Of a stretch of 9,510 nucleotides of DNA, positions 1 to 6,022 are shown piece after piece. Positions within the stretch are counted from its first letter, which is position 1, and each line of letters starts with the position of its first letter. The DNA is from Candidatus Avipropionibacterium avicola. GTDB taxonomy: Bacteria > Actinomycetota > Actinomycetes > Propionibacteriales > Propionibacteriaceae. The stretch spans positions 1-9,510 of the forward strand of contig DVLP01000095.1 of NCBI GenBank assembly GCA_018715445.1, read 5' to 3'. Below the pieces are notes generated by a model. That model was not told the DNA's origin, ran no database searches, and saw nothing but the letters and a program-made list of their open reading frames with translations. The translations under genes were made by a program, and so were the position numbers.

Positions 1-362
1 GGTGCGACCTGTTCGTGGCCCCCTTCGTGATCGGCTCGGACGGCAATGCCGACGGCCTGCCGACCGTGCTGCTCGAAGCGATGGCCTCCGGCCTGCCGTG
101 TGTGGCCGGCGATGTGACCGCGGTCGGCGAGGTGGTCGATGAGCGGACCGGGTGGTTGGTGCCGTCCGACGATGTCGCTGCCCTGGTCGAGGCGCTGCGT
201 GAGGCCGTCACCTCACCGGCCGAGCGGCGCCGGCGCGCGATCGCCGCCCACGCGCGGATCACCACCGAGTACGACGCCGCCCGTCAGGCAGCAGCCCTGC
301 GGCGCCTCGTCGCTCGGGAACTGGACAAGGAGCAGCGCCACAGCAAGGAGCGGGCAGCATGA
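1..362 (+). CDS. GT4-type glycosyltransferase, 3' end only
   Basis: This is the C-terminal ~120 residues of a glycosyltransferase; the reading frame is open from base 3 and the real start lies upstream of the window. The C-terminal Rossmann half of GT-B enzymes of family GT4 is recognisable: a hydrophobic strand (LFVAPFVIG) is followed by DGLPTVLLEAMASGLP. In that segment an acidic pair separated by seven residues (Asp codon at 51, Glu codon at 75) takes the place of the family's EX7E nucleotide-sugar motif, and GWLVPSDDVAALVEAL follows as usual. The protein ends in a charged tail (ELDKEQRHSKERAA). The enzyme would transfer a sugar from a nucleotide donor, probably at the cytoplasmic face of the membrane; donor and acceptor are unknown. 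Its stop overlaps the start of the next glycosyltransferase as ATGA, so it belongs to the same operon. The family call is firm, the substrate is not. Confidence 0.9.
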   Translation, partial: CDLFVAPFVIGSDGNADGLPTVLLEAMASGLPCVAGDVTAVGEVVDERTGWLVPSDDVAALVEALREAVTSPAERRRRAIAAHARITTEYDAARQAAALRRLVARELDKEQRHSKERAA

Positions 363-1522
363 GGATCGCGTATCTGTTGGTCGACCCCGGGATCGGTCTG
401 TACGGGACCAAGGGGGCCTCGGTCCACGTCCAGGAGGTCATCCGCGGGATGCGGGCGGCCGGTCACCGGGTGACCGTGTTCTGCACCCGGCTCGACTCCG
501 CGGTGCCCGATGACCTTGCTGACCTTCGGGTCGTGCACCTGCCGGTGGCCAAGCGGCTGCCGGTCGCGGATCGGGAGGCGATGATCGCGGCAGCTGGGTC
601 TGCTCTGGCGGCGGTGGCCGCCGATGCCGAGTTCGACCTGGTCTACGAGCGGTACTCGCTGTTCAGCTCGGCCGGCGCCGAGCTGGCCGATCAGCTGGAG
701 GTGCCGTTGGTGGTGGAGGTCAACGCCCCCCTGGTCGCCGAGCAACGTGAGCATCGTGAGCTGGTCGACGAGACCGCCGCCTGGGAGGCGACGAGCCGTA
801 CCTTCGGTCGTGCCGACCGGATCGGCTGCGTCAGCCGGCCGGTGGCCGACTGGGTGTGCGAGGTCGCGCCGGAGGCGGTGTCGGTGACCGAGGTGGTCCC
901 CAACGGGGTCAACACCGAACGGATCCGGGTCGCCGACCTCGAATCCCGTCAGGACGCATCGACCGTGACGGTCGGCTTCGTCGGGACCCTGAAGCCGTGG
1001 CACGGCACCGAGCGCCTGGTCCGGGCGGTCGCGCGGGTCGACACCCTGCTCGGGACGGACCGCCGGGTGTGCCTCGACGTGGTCGGGACCGGGCCGGAGC
1101 AGGAGTCCCTGGTCCGGCTGGCCGAGGAGCTCGGGATCGCCGACCGGGTCCGGTTCCGCGGTGCGGTCGCCCCGAGCGAGGTGCCCGACATCCTCGCCAC
1201 CATGGACATTGCGGTGGCCCCGTACCCGTACGGGGACCACTACTTCTCCCCGCTCAAGGTGTATGAGTACCTGGCTGCGGGGTTGCCCGTGGTCGCCTCG
1301 GCGATCGGGGAGATCCCGACCCTGCTCGACGACGGCAGGCTCGGGGTGCTGGTCACCCCGGGTGAGGTGGACGAGCTCGCGACGGCACTGGCGGAGCTGG
1401 CCCGCGACGGTCGACGCCGGGTCGAGCTGGGCACGGCGGCGCGGGCATCGGCGGTCGCCGAGCACGACTGGCGGATCCGGTGCCGTGACCTGCTCGCGCC
1501 GGTCCCGGAGAGGATCCGATGA
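359..1522 (+). CDS. GT4-type glycosyltransferase, complete (387 aa)
   Basis: This is a complete GT-B fold glycosyltransferase of normal GT4 length. The N-terminal acceptor half starts MRIAYLLVDPGIGLYGTKGASVHVQ (residues 1-25, a glycine-rich loop after the first strand). The donor half starts around residue 205 with VGFVGTLKPWHG, preceded by the PNGV(N) linker. Near the C-terminus FSPLKVYEYLAAGLPVVAS carries the conserved second Glu of the EX7E motif (E303); the first position of that motif is Tyr295, a replacement seen in the SPLKxxEY subgroup. The start is ATG at 359, overlapping the previous stop, with a strong AAGGAG at 345-350 eight bases upstream. The gene ends in ATGA with the ABC exporter, so sugar transfer and export are translationally linked. 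There is no signal peptide or membrane helix, so a cytoplasmic or peripheral membrane enzyme is expected. The sugar and acceptor cannot be deduced. Confidence 0.93.
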   Translation: MRIAYLLVDPGIGLYGTKGASVHVQEVIRGMRAAGHRVTVFCTRLDSAVPDDLADLRVVHLPVAKRLPVADREAMIAAAGSALAAVAADAEFDLVYERYSLFSSAGAELADQLEVPLVVEVNAPLVAEQREHRELVDETAAWEATSRTFGRADRIGCVSRPVADWVCEVAPEAVSVTEVVPNGVNTERIRVADLESRQDASTVTVGFVGTLKPWHGTERLVRAVARVDTLLGTDRRVCLDVVGTGPEQESLVRLAEELGIADRVRFRGAVAPSEVPDILATMDIAVAPYPYGDHYFSPLKVYEYLAAGLPVVASAIGEIPTLLDDGRLGVLVTPGEVDELATALAELARDGRRRVELGTAARASAVAEHDWRIRCRDLLAPVPERIR

Positions 1523-3384
1523 CTGGTGTCGCCCCGCAGGATCCCAGTCCCCTGAAGGATCCCAGCTTCCACAAGGATCCCAGCCCCAAGGATCCCAGTC
1601 CACTGCGCCGTACGGTGCAGGTGCTGCGTCCCCATCTGCGTCGCCACCGTGCGCTCGCCGTGTGGGGACTGTTGGCGCTGCTGGCCGACGTCGTGTTCCG
1701 CGTCCTGGAGCCGTGGCCGATCAAGTTCGCCGTCGATGCGGTCTCACAGGCCCTGGGGGCCGAGCTGGCGGACCGCTCGGGCCTCGGAGGCAAGGTCGTG
1801 CCGGTCCTGGTGGCGGCGGCCGGCGCACTGATCGTGATCGTCATCGGCCGGGCGGTCACCAACTATGCCTCGACGATCTGCTTCGCCTTGGTCGGGGCAC
1901 GGGTCTCGACCGAGCTGCGGTCGCGCGTCTTCGCCCACATCCAGCGGCTGTCGCTGCGCTACCACTCGCGGTCGTCGGTTGGTGACCTGTCGCAGCGACT
2001 GGTGGGCGACATCGGACGGCTTCAGGAAGTGGCGGTGACTGCGGGACTCCCGCTGATCGGCAATGTCGTCACCCTGGGTGCGCTCGCAGTGGTGATGGTC
2101 GTGCTGAACCCGGTGTTGGGCGTGATCGTGGTGCTGACCGCTGTCGCCTACCTGCTGCTGTCGCGGATGTCGGGCCCGAAGATCACCCATGCCTCGCGCA
2201 ACACCCGCAAGGGGGAGGGCCAGCTCGTCGGCTCGGCGGCCGAGGCCCTGGCCGCGATCCGGGTCGTGCAGACCTACGCCCTTGAGGACTCGGCGGCACG
2301 GGCCTTCACTGACGGCAATGCGCGAGCGATGAAGGCCGGCGTCAAGGCTCGCCGACTGGCAGCCCGACTGGAGCGGTCGACCGATGTGCTGGTCGGGATC
2401 GGGCAGGCGGCGGTCATCGTCGCCGGTGGGTTGATGGTGGTCCGGGGGCAGCTGACCCCCGGTGACCTGGTGCTGTTCGTGATGTATCTCAAGATCGCGA
2501 TGAAGCCGTTGCGGGACCTGGCGAAGTACACCGGGCGGATCGCCCGGGCCAGCGCGTCGGGGGAGCGCATCGCCGACCTGATGGAGGTCGAGCCCGAGAT
2601 CCGCGACGTCCCCGGCGCCCTTGAGCTGGGTCGGGTCGGCGGCGCGATCACACTGCATCGGGTGATGGCCCGTGACGGTCACGGCCGCCCGTTGTTCAAC
2701 GGCGTGGACCTCCACATCCCTGCCGGACAACGGATCGGGCTGTTGGGACCGTCGGGATCGGGCAAGACCACCCTGGTGAACTACCTGCTCCGGTTGGACG
2801 AGCCGGAGTCAGGTCACGTGATGGTCGACGGCCACGGCGTGCAGTACGTCAGCCTGGAGAGCCTGCGGCGCCAGTTCGGGGTGGTGCTGCAGGAGTCGGT
2901 GCTGTTTGCCGCGACCGTCCGGGAGAACATCCGCTACGGCCACGACGGGGCCAGCGACGAGCAGGTCGTCCAGGCAGCACAGTTGGCCGGCGCCCACGAC
3001 TTCGTCACGGCCCTGCCCGAGGGCTACGACACGGTGCTGGGTGCCCGGGGCGACACGCTGTCGGGCGGACAACGCCAGCGGATCGCAATCGCCCGGGCCA
3101 TGGTGCGCAACGCCCCGATCGTGGTGCTGGACGAGCCGACGACCGGCCTGGACCCGGCCACCCGCGCAGAGGTCACCGCAGCGTTGGAGTGGGTGAGTCG
3201 AGGCCGGACGACGGTGGCGATCACCCACGACGTGGCCACCCTGGCGGGACTGGATCGCGTCGTCTGGCTGGAGGACGGCCGGATCGTGGAGGACGGTGCA
3301 CCCCAGGTGCTGGCCCACGATCCGCGCAGTCGCTTCGCCCAGTGGCTGGCGACCCAACGTGATGCAGGACTGGTGCGGCAATGA
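1519..3384 (+). CDS. ABC exporter half-transporter, fused membrane and ATPase domains (621 aa)
   Basis: This is a type I ABC exporter subunit that probably works as a dimer. The membrane domain has six predicted helices (about 45-63, 93-113, 177-196, 198-215, 290-309, 316-330). The nucleotide-binding domain is intact: Walker A GPSGSGKTT 410-418, Q-loop Q458, signature LSGGQ 514-518, Walker B IVVLDEP 534-540 with catalytic E539, and H-loop H570. ATP hydrolysis should therefore be functional. The start is ATG 1519 (ATGA overlap) with GGAGAGG five bases upstream. Residues 7-29 are an unusual cytoplasmic extension built of four DPS repeats, (Q/K)DPSPL-KDPSFH-KDPSP-KDPSPL, placed before the first conserved basic segment. 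Lying between two glycosyltransferases and two kinase-fold proteins, it most likely flips or exports a glycolipid or glycan precursor. A peptide or drug substrate cannot be excluded, since no peptidase or precursor gene is visible. Confidence 0.94.
   Translation: MTGVAPQDPSPLKDPSFHKDPSPKDPSPLRRTVQVLRPHLRRHRALAVWGLLALLADVVFRVLEPWPIKFAVDAVSQALGAELADRSGLGGKVVPVLVAAAGALIVIVIGRAVTNYASTICFALVGARVSTELRSRVFAHIQRLSLRYHSRSSVGDLSQRLVGDIGRLQEVAVTAGLPLIGNVVTLGALAVVMVVLNPVLGVIVVLTAVAYLLLSRMSGPKITHASRNTRKGEGQLVGSAAEALAAIRVVQTYALEDSAARAFTDGNARAMKAGVKARRLAARLERSTDVLVGIGQAAVIVAGGLMVVRGQLTPGDLVLFVMYLKIAMKPLRDLAKYTGRIARASASGERIADLMEVEPEIRDVPGALELGRVGGAITLHRVMARDGHGRPLFNGVDLHIPAGQRIGLLGPSGSGKTTLVNYLLRLDEPESGHVMVDGHGVQYVSLESLRRQFGVVLQESVLFAATVRENIRYGHDGASDEQVVQAAQLAGAHDFVTALPEGYDTVLGARGDTLSGGQRQRIAIARAMVRNAPIVVLDEPTTGLDPATRAEVTAALEWVSRGRTTVAITHDVATLAGLDRVVWLEDGRIVEDGAPQVLAHDPRSRFAQWLATQRDAGLVRQ
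1538..1598 (+). repeat. In-frame 18/18/15-nt tandem repeat at the 5' end of the ABC exporter gene
   Basis: The 10-mer AGGATCCCAG occurs four times, at 1538, 1556, 1574 and 1589, with spacings of 18, 18 and 15 bases, all multiples of three. Every copy encodes (Q/K)-D-P-S in the exporter frame. The segments between the cores vary, so only the DPS core is exact. Each core contains the palindrome GGATCC. Confidence 0.95.
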
Positions 3385-3482
3385 CGGGCAGCACCGGGAT
3401 GACAGGACAGGCAGCAATGACAGGTCAGGCGGCGATGTCAGGCCTGGCGGCCATGTCGGGACAGATGGGTGGTGCGGCCATG
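3381..3482 (+). repeat. 18-nt tandem repeat with an in-frame ATG heading each unit
   Basis: In-frame ATG codons occur at 3381, 3399, 3417, 3435 and 3453, exactly 18 bases apart, then at 3465 and 3480 as the array decays. The encoded hexapeptides are MTGSTG, MTGQAA, MTGQAA, MSGLAA and MSGQ, followed by MGGAA and M. The copies differ mostly at synonymous or conservative positions (GGA/GGT, GCA/GCG, ACA/TCA), so they are not a fresh identical expansion. The array begins at the ATGA junction itself. Confidence 0.95.
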
Positions 3483-4673
3483 GCGCCGAGGTGGCTCGAC
3501 GGTGACGTCGAGCGCTGGATCGACCTGCCGTCGGCGGCCGTGCTGGGCCGTGCGGACTGGCTGGGGGATCTGGTCGGTCGCCCGGTCGAACCCCTGCGGA
3601 TGCGGGTGAAGCCCGGCCTGAGCATGGTCGTCGGGTGGCGCGACCCCGACCGTGCACGTGGGCTGGACGCGTTCGGATGGGCCGCGGTGATGGCCGACCC
3701 GGAGAAGGTCGCCGCCGTACGACGTCGGGCCCGCCATGTGGGGGCGCGACTGACGGTGGACGAACCGGTGGGCCGCGGCCGTGCCAGCGCGGTGTTGCTC
3801 GCCGGGGGGATCGGCTCCGATCCGGGGATTGCCCGTGAGCTCGCCCATGCCCGCCGACGACTGCCCTCGACCGCGGTCGCGCAGGTGCTGGCGTACAACC
3901 CCGGCAAACGGGTGGTGGCTGCGGTCGAGGTCGGACCGGCCCGTCGGGTGGTGCGCGTCGGCGCCGAGCGCCAACATCATCTGGTCGCCGCGGTGAATCG
4001 CTGGCGGGCCCACGGAGCCCCGGTGCTGCCGGTCCGGGCGTTGGGCCGGCGCGGCACCGCCGTCGAGTCGCCCTGGTGGGGAGAGGGCGACCTGGGCCGG
4101 ATCGGTGGCGCCGAGCAGGCCCGCGCGGTCGGACAGGTGATCGCCGAGGTGCATCGTGCCTCCGCCGTCCGCGGTGGGGCATCACAGCTCGCGCCGGTCG
4201 AGATCGATGACCTGGCTGCCGTGCTGCCCGAGCAGCGTGATCGGATCACCGCCCTGGCTGCCCTGATCGAGCAGCGGGTGGCGGAGGCTGAGGCGTACGG
4301 GTCGATGGCCGGCCGGGCCCACACCGGACTGGTCCACGGCGACCTCTCCCCGGACCAGGTGCTGGTCGACGAGCATGGCGCGATCCGCCTGATCGACCTG
4401 GACCGCGCCACGACAGGTCCGGGGGGCACCGACGTCGGCTCCTGGCTGGCCTCGGGTGAGGAGGTCGGCCGTACCGACCTGACCCAGGGATTTCTGGCCG
4501 GGTGGGCAGACGTCGGTGCCGAGGTGGCCGTGGACGTCGACCTCTGGCGGGCCCGCGCCGTGCTGGCCCGGGTCGGCGAACCATTCCGCCAACTGCGACC
4601 GGACTGGCGTGCCCAGGTGGTCGCAGGTCTGGATCGGGTCGAGTCGCTGCTGGTGCACGGGGGTGACCGATGA
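3381..4673 (+). CDS. APH-fold phosphotransferase, first of two (430 aa)
   Basis: This protein has the protein-kinase-like fold of aminoglycoside/choline kinases. The catalytic loop is LVHGDLSPDQVLVD, with H319, D321 as the likely catalytic base, and Gln326 where most APH proteins have Asn. The DFG-equivalent is IDLD, with metal-binding D339. The N-lobe contains AYNPGKRVV (171-179), resembling the PGRR segment of the next gene's product, and VVRV (190-193), where Arg192 sits in the place expected for the ATP-binding Lys. The start at 3381 is set by ATGA coupling; the ribosome site is weak (AGGA, 11 bases away). The first ~33 residues are Met-headed hexapeptide repeats, so ATG 3480 (MAPRWLDGD) is a real alternative start, giving 397 aa. 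The protein is probably a small-molecule, sugar or lipid-linked kinase of the glycan operon. An antibiotic-resistance role has no support here. Confidence 0.8.
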   Translation: MTGSTGMTGQAAMTGQAAMSGLAAMSGQMGGAAMAPRWLDGDVERWIDLPSAAVLGRADWLGDLVGRPVEPLRMRVKPGLSMVVGWRDPDRARGLDAFGWAAVMADPEKVAAVRRRARHVGARLTVDEPVGRGRASAVLLAGGIGSDPGIARELAHARRRLPSTAVAQVLAYNPGKRVVAAVEVGPARRVVRVGAERQHHLVAAVNRWRAHGAPVLPVRALGRRGTAVESPWWGEGDLGRIGGAEQARAVGQVIAEVHRASAVRGGASQLAPVEIDDLAAVLPEQRDRITALAALIEQRVAEAEAYGSMAGRAHTGLVHGDLSPDQVLVDEHGAIRLIDLDRATTGPGGTDVGSWLASGEEVGRTDLTQGFLAGWADVGAEVAVDVDLWRARAVLARVGEPFRQLRPDWRAQVVAGLDRVESLLVHGGDR

Positions 4674-5707
4674 ACGGGTTGGTGCCGGACGAGCTGGTGG
4701 TCGAGGTGCAGTCGTACCGCGTGCGGCGGGCCTGGCAGGGTCTGGTCGAGGTCATCGACCGGGACGGTCGGATCCGTGGCGGGCGTTGCACACCGGGCGG
4801 CACCGTCGAGATGTTCGACGTCGGGACCGACCCGGATCTTCCTGCGCTGGCAGGGATCGACGGCGTCGTGGTGTCCCACCGTCCAGGCCGCCGTGCGGTC
4901 GTCCGGACCGACGACCGGCGCTGGGTGAAGGTGGTCCGGCCGAAGAAGGAGCGCCGGATCCTGGAGGGGATCACGCGTGCCGAGGCCTTCGCTGGATCGT
5001 TCCGGATGCCGGCGGTCGTCTCCTCGGGCCCGGGCTTCGTCGTCTTCGAGCACCTGGCCGGACGATCCCTGGGGGAGGGCGCCGGGTGGACGCCCGCCGA
5101 GTGGGACCGGGCTTGGTCCGAGGTGATGACCGCCTGGGCGGCGGCCGGCGGGGGCCGGTCGGGGACGGATGCGCAGGAGTCGGTCCATGACGCTGCTGCC
5201 GAGGTCGCCGTACTGGAACGGTGGCGCGGCCAAGTCGCCGACGCGGCGCTGCCGGACGGGTACGACGTTCTGATGCAGGACGTGGAGCAGGAACTGCTGA
5301 CGGGGACGCCGGCGCCGCTGCGGGTGGCGCATCGTGACCTGCATGACAAACAACTCGTGTGGGACCGTGACCGGGGCCCCGGCCTGCTCGACGTCGACAC
5401 CGCAACCGTGGCCGAGGCCGCCCTCGACCTGGGCAACCTCCGCGCCCATGCCCGGTGGCGCCGGGTGCAGGGCGCCTGGAGCGAAGCACAGACCGACACC
5501 GTCGTACGGCGGATCGACGAGGCTGCTGCCCGGGTCGACTGTTCACCGCAACGGCTCGACACCTACGAACGAGCCACCCTGCTGCGTCTGGTCTGCGTCC
5601 ACCTGCACCGGCCGGCGGATCGCCACCTGGTCGGAGCCCTGGTGGCTCAGGTGGCTGCGACTACCACCTCCGCCGCCGCGGCCTCGTACCCGGTTGACCG
5701 CAGGTAA
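4670..5707 (+). CDS. APH-fold phosphotransferase, second of two (345 aa)
   Basis: This is a second kinase-fold protein, distantly similar to the preceding one. The N-lobe has SHRPGRRAVV (69-78) followed by RWVKVVRPKK, giving a clear ATP-site Lys at K87. The catalytic loop is AHRDLHDKQLV, with H221, D223 and Gln228 at the usual Asn position. The DFG-equivalent is LLDVDTA with D241. All core residues for phosphotransfer are present, unlike its neighbour, whose N-lobe Lys appears to be Arg. The start ATG 4670 overlaps the previous stop (ATGA) and has GGGGGTGA five bases upstream. This is the last gene of the operon. The C-terminus is a low-complexity Ala/Thr/Ser stretch, and the final codons plus the TAA stop fall inside copy 1 of a non-coding direct repeat, so the original end may have been altered. 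The substrate is unknown; a sugar or polyprenyl-linked intermediate is an inference from context. Confidence 0.82.
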   Translation: MNGLVPDELVVEVQSYRVRRAWQGLVEVIDRDGRIRGGRCTPGGTVEMFDVGTDPDLPALAGIDGVVVSHRPGRRAVVRTDDRRWVKVVRPKKERRILEGITRAEAFAGSFRMPAVVSSGPGFVVFEHLAGRSLGEGAGWTPAEWDRAWSEVMTAWAAAGGGRSGTDAQESVHDAAAEVAVLERWRGQVADAALPDGYDVLMQDVEQELLTGTPAPLRVAHRDLHDKQLVWDRDRGPGLLDVDTATVAEAALDLGNLRAHARWRRVQGAWSEAQTDTVVRRIDEAAARVDCSPQRLDTYERATLLRLVCVHLHRPADRHLVGALVAQVAATTTSAAAASYPVDRR

Positions 5708-5774
5708 TTCGCGGGCCGGGCCCGGGCCGGCGGTGATGGGTGGGAGGACCGCAAGCCTTCTGGTGGGTCGGCCC
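5691..5774. repeat. Direct repeat, copy 1 (about 84 bp)
   Basis: This pairs with 5888-5972 in the same orientation, with an offset of 197-198 bases. Near-identical blocks are ACCGCAGGTAATTCGC at the left, GGGCCCGGGC in the middle, and GGGTGGGAGGACCGCAAGCC followed by TTCnGGTGGGTCnGCCC at the right. This copy includes the last five codons and the TAA stop of the second kinase gene. Function is unknown. Confidence 0.88.
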
Positions 5775-5813
5775 AGGGCCGCGTGGGATTGCAGGCCGCC
5801 GGTGCTGGGCGGA

Positions 5814-5833
5814 CCCGCACCGGGGAGTGCGGG
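5814..5833. terminator. Perfect 7-bp GC hairpin, possible terminator
   Basis: CCCGCAC and GTGCGGG pair perfectly around a six-base loop (CGGGGA). It lies about 105 bases after the + strand operon's last stop and has no T-tract on either strand. A second, smaller hairpin (CTCCG/CGGAG, 5855-5868) follows. U-tract-free hairpins are proposed terminators in actinobacteria, but function is not shown here. Confidence 0.4.
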
Positions 5834-5887
5834 CCTCGCCGTTGCTGTGCGGACCTCCGTCCACGGAGCTCGTCGAGGGGCCTGCAC

Positions 5888-5972
5888 CGGTTTACCGCAG
5901 GTAATTCGCTGGCGGGGCCCGGGCTGGACGATGACGGGTGGGAGGACCGCAAGCCTTCCGGTGGGTCAGCCC
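5888..5972. repeat. Direct repeat, copy 2 (about 85 bp)
   Basis: This is the second, slightly diverged copy of the 5691-5774 element, with scattered substitutions and a one-base length difference in the middle. It is entirely non-coding and separated from copy 1 by 113 bp. No transposase, terminal inverted repeat or target duplication is evident at its edges. Confidence 0.88.
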
Positions 5973-6001
5973 GTGCCCGGAGCCCGTGCCTGGAGCCCGG
6001 G

Positions 6002-6021
6002 ACCCGCGCTCGAGCTCGGGT
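6002..6021 (-). terminator. Near-palindrome abutting the serine hydrolase stop codon, possible terminator
   Basis: This 20-base inverted repeat has nine of ten pairs matching (outer arms ACCCG and CGGGT, centre CTCGAG). It begins one base beyond the last base of the serine hydrolase stop codon on the - strand. It could fold into an RNA hairpin that ends the - strand operon. There is no U-tract, and a protein-binding palindrome is an alternative. Confidence 0.4.
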
Positions 6022-6022
6022 G

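Larger units (their letters stand above)
5708..6022. other. Convergent intergenic region, no gene seen
   Basis: These 315 bp separate the 3' ends of two converging operons. I see no convincing reading frame with a ribosome site. The content is most of repeat copy 1, a 113-bp spacer carrying two hairpins, repeat copy 2, a 13-bp tandem duplication (5973-5985 and 5986-5998, differing at one base) and a near-palindrome at 6002-6021. Transcription from both sides has to end here, so some of these structures are probably terminators. Confidence 0.8.

Noticed and set aside
284..1603. Long - strand open frame (439 codons) opposite the glycosyltransferase gene
   Set aside because: Antisense to a clearly conserved GT4 gene; the translation is rich in Arg, Pro, Asp and Gly with no domain. 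Long antisense frames are expected at this GC content.
3381..3482. CRISPR array
   Set aside because: Units are 18 nt with no unique spacers, in frame, and inside a coding gene.
2809..5562. Several long - strand open frames (2809-4185, 3977-5449, 4246-5562) opposite the exporter and kinase genes
   Set aside because: Compositionally shadow-like, overlapping one another and without recognisable motifs or ribosome sites, while the + strand frames carry intact catalytic motifs.
3381..5707. Antibiotic resistance genes, from the APH-fold motifs
   Set aside because: The fold covers many small-molecule and lipid kinases. Catalytic-loop Gln and an operon with glycosyltransferases and an exporter point away from aminoglycoside inactivation.
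5691..5972. Insertion sequence or MITE bounded by the two repeats
   Set aside because: The repeats are direct rather than inverted, the spacer has no transposase fragment, and no target duplication is visible. A repeat family remains possible, but a transposon call is not supported.
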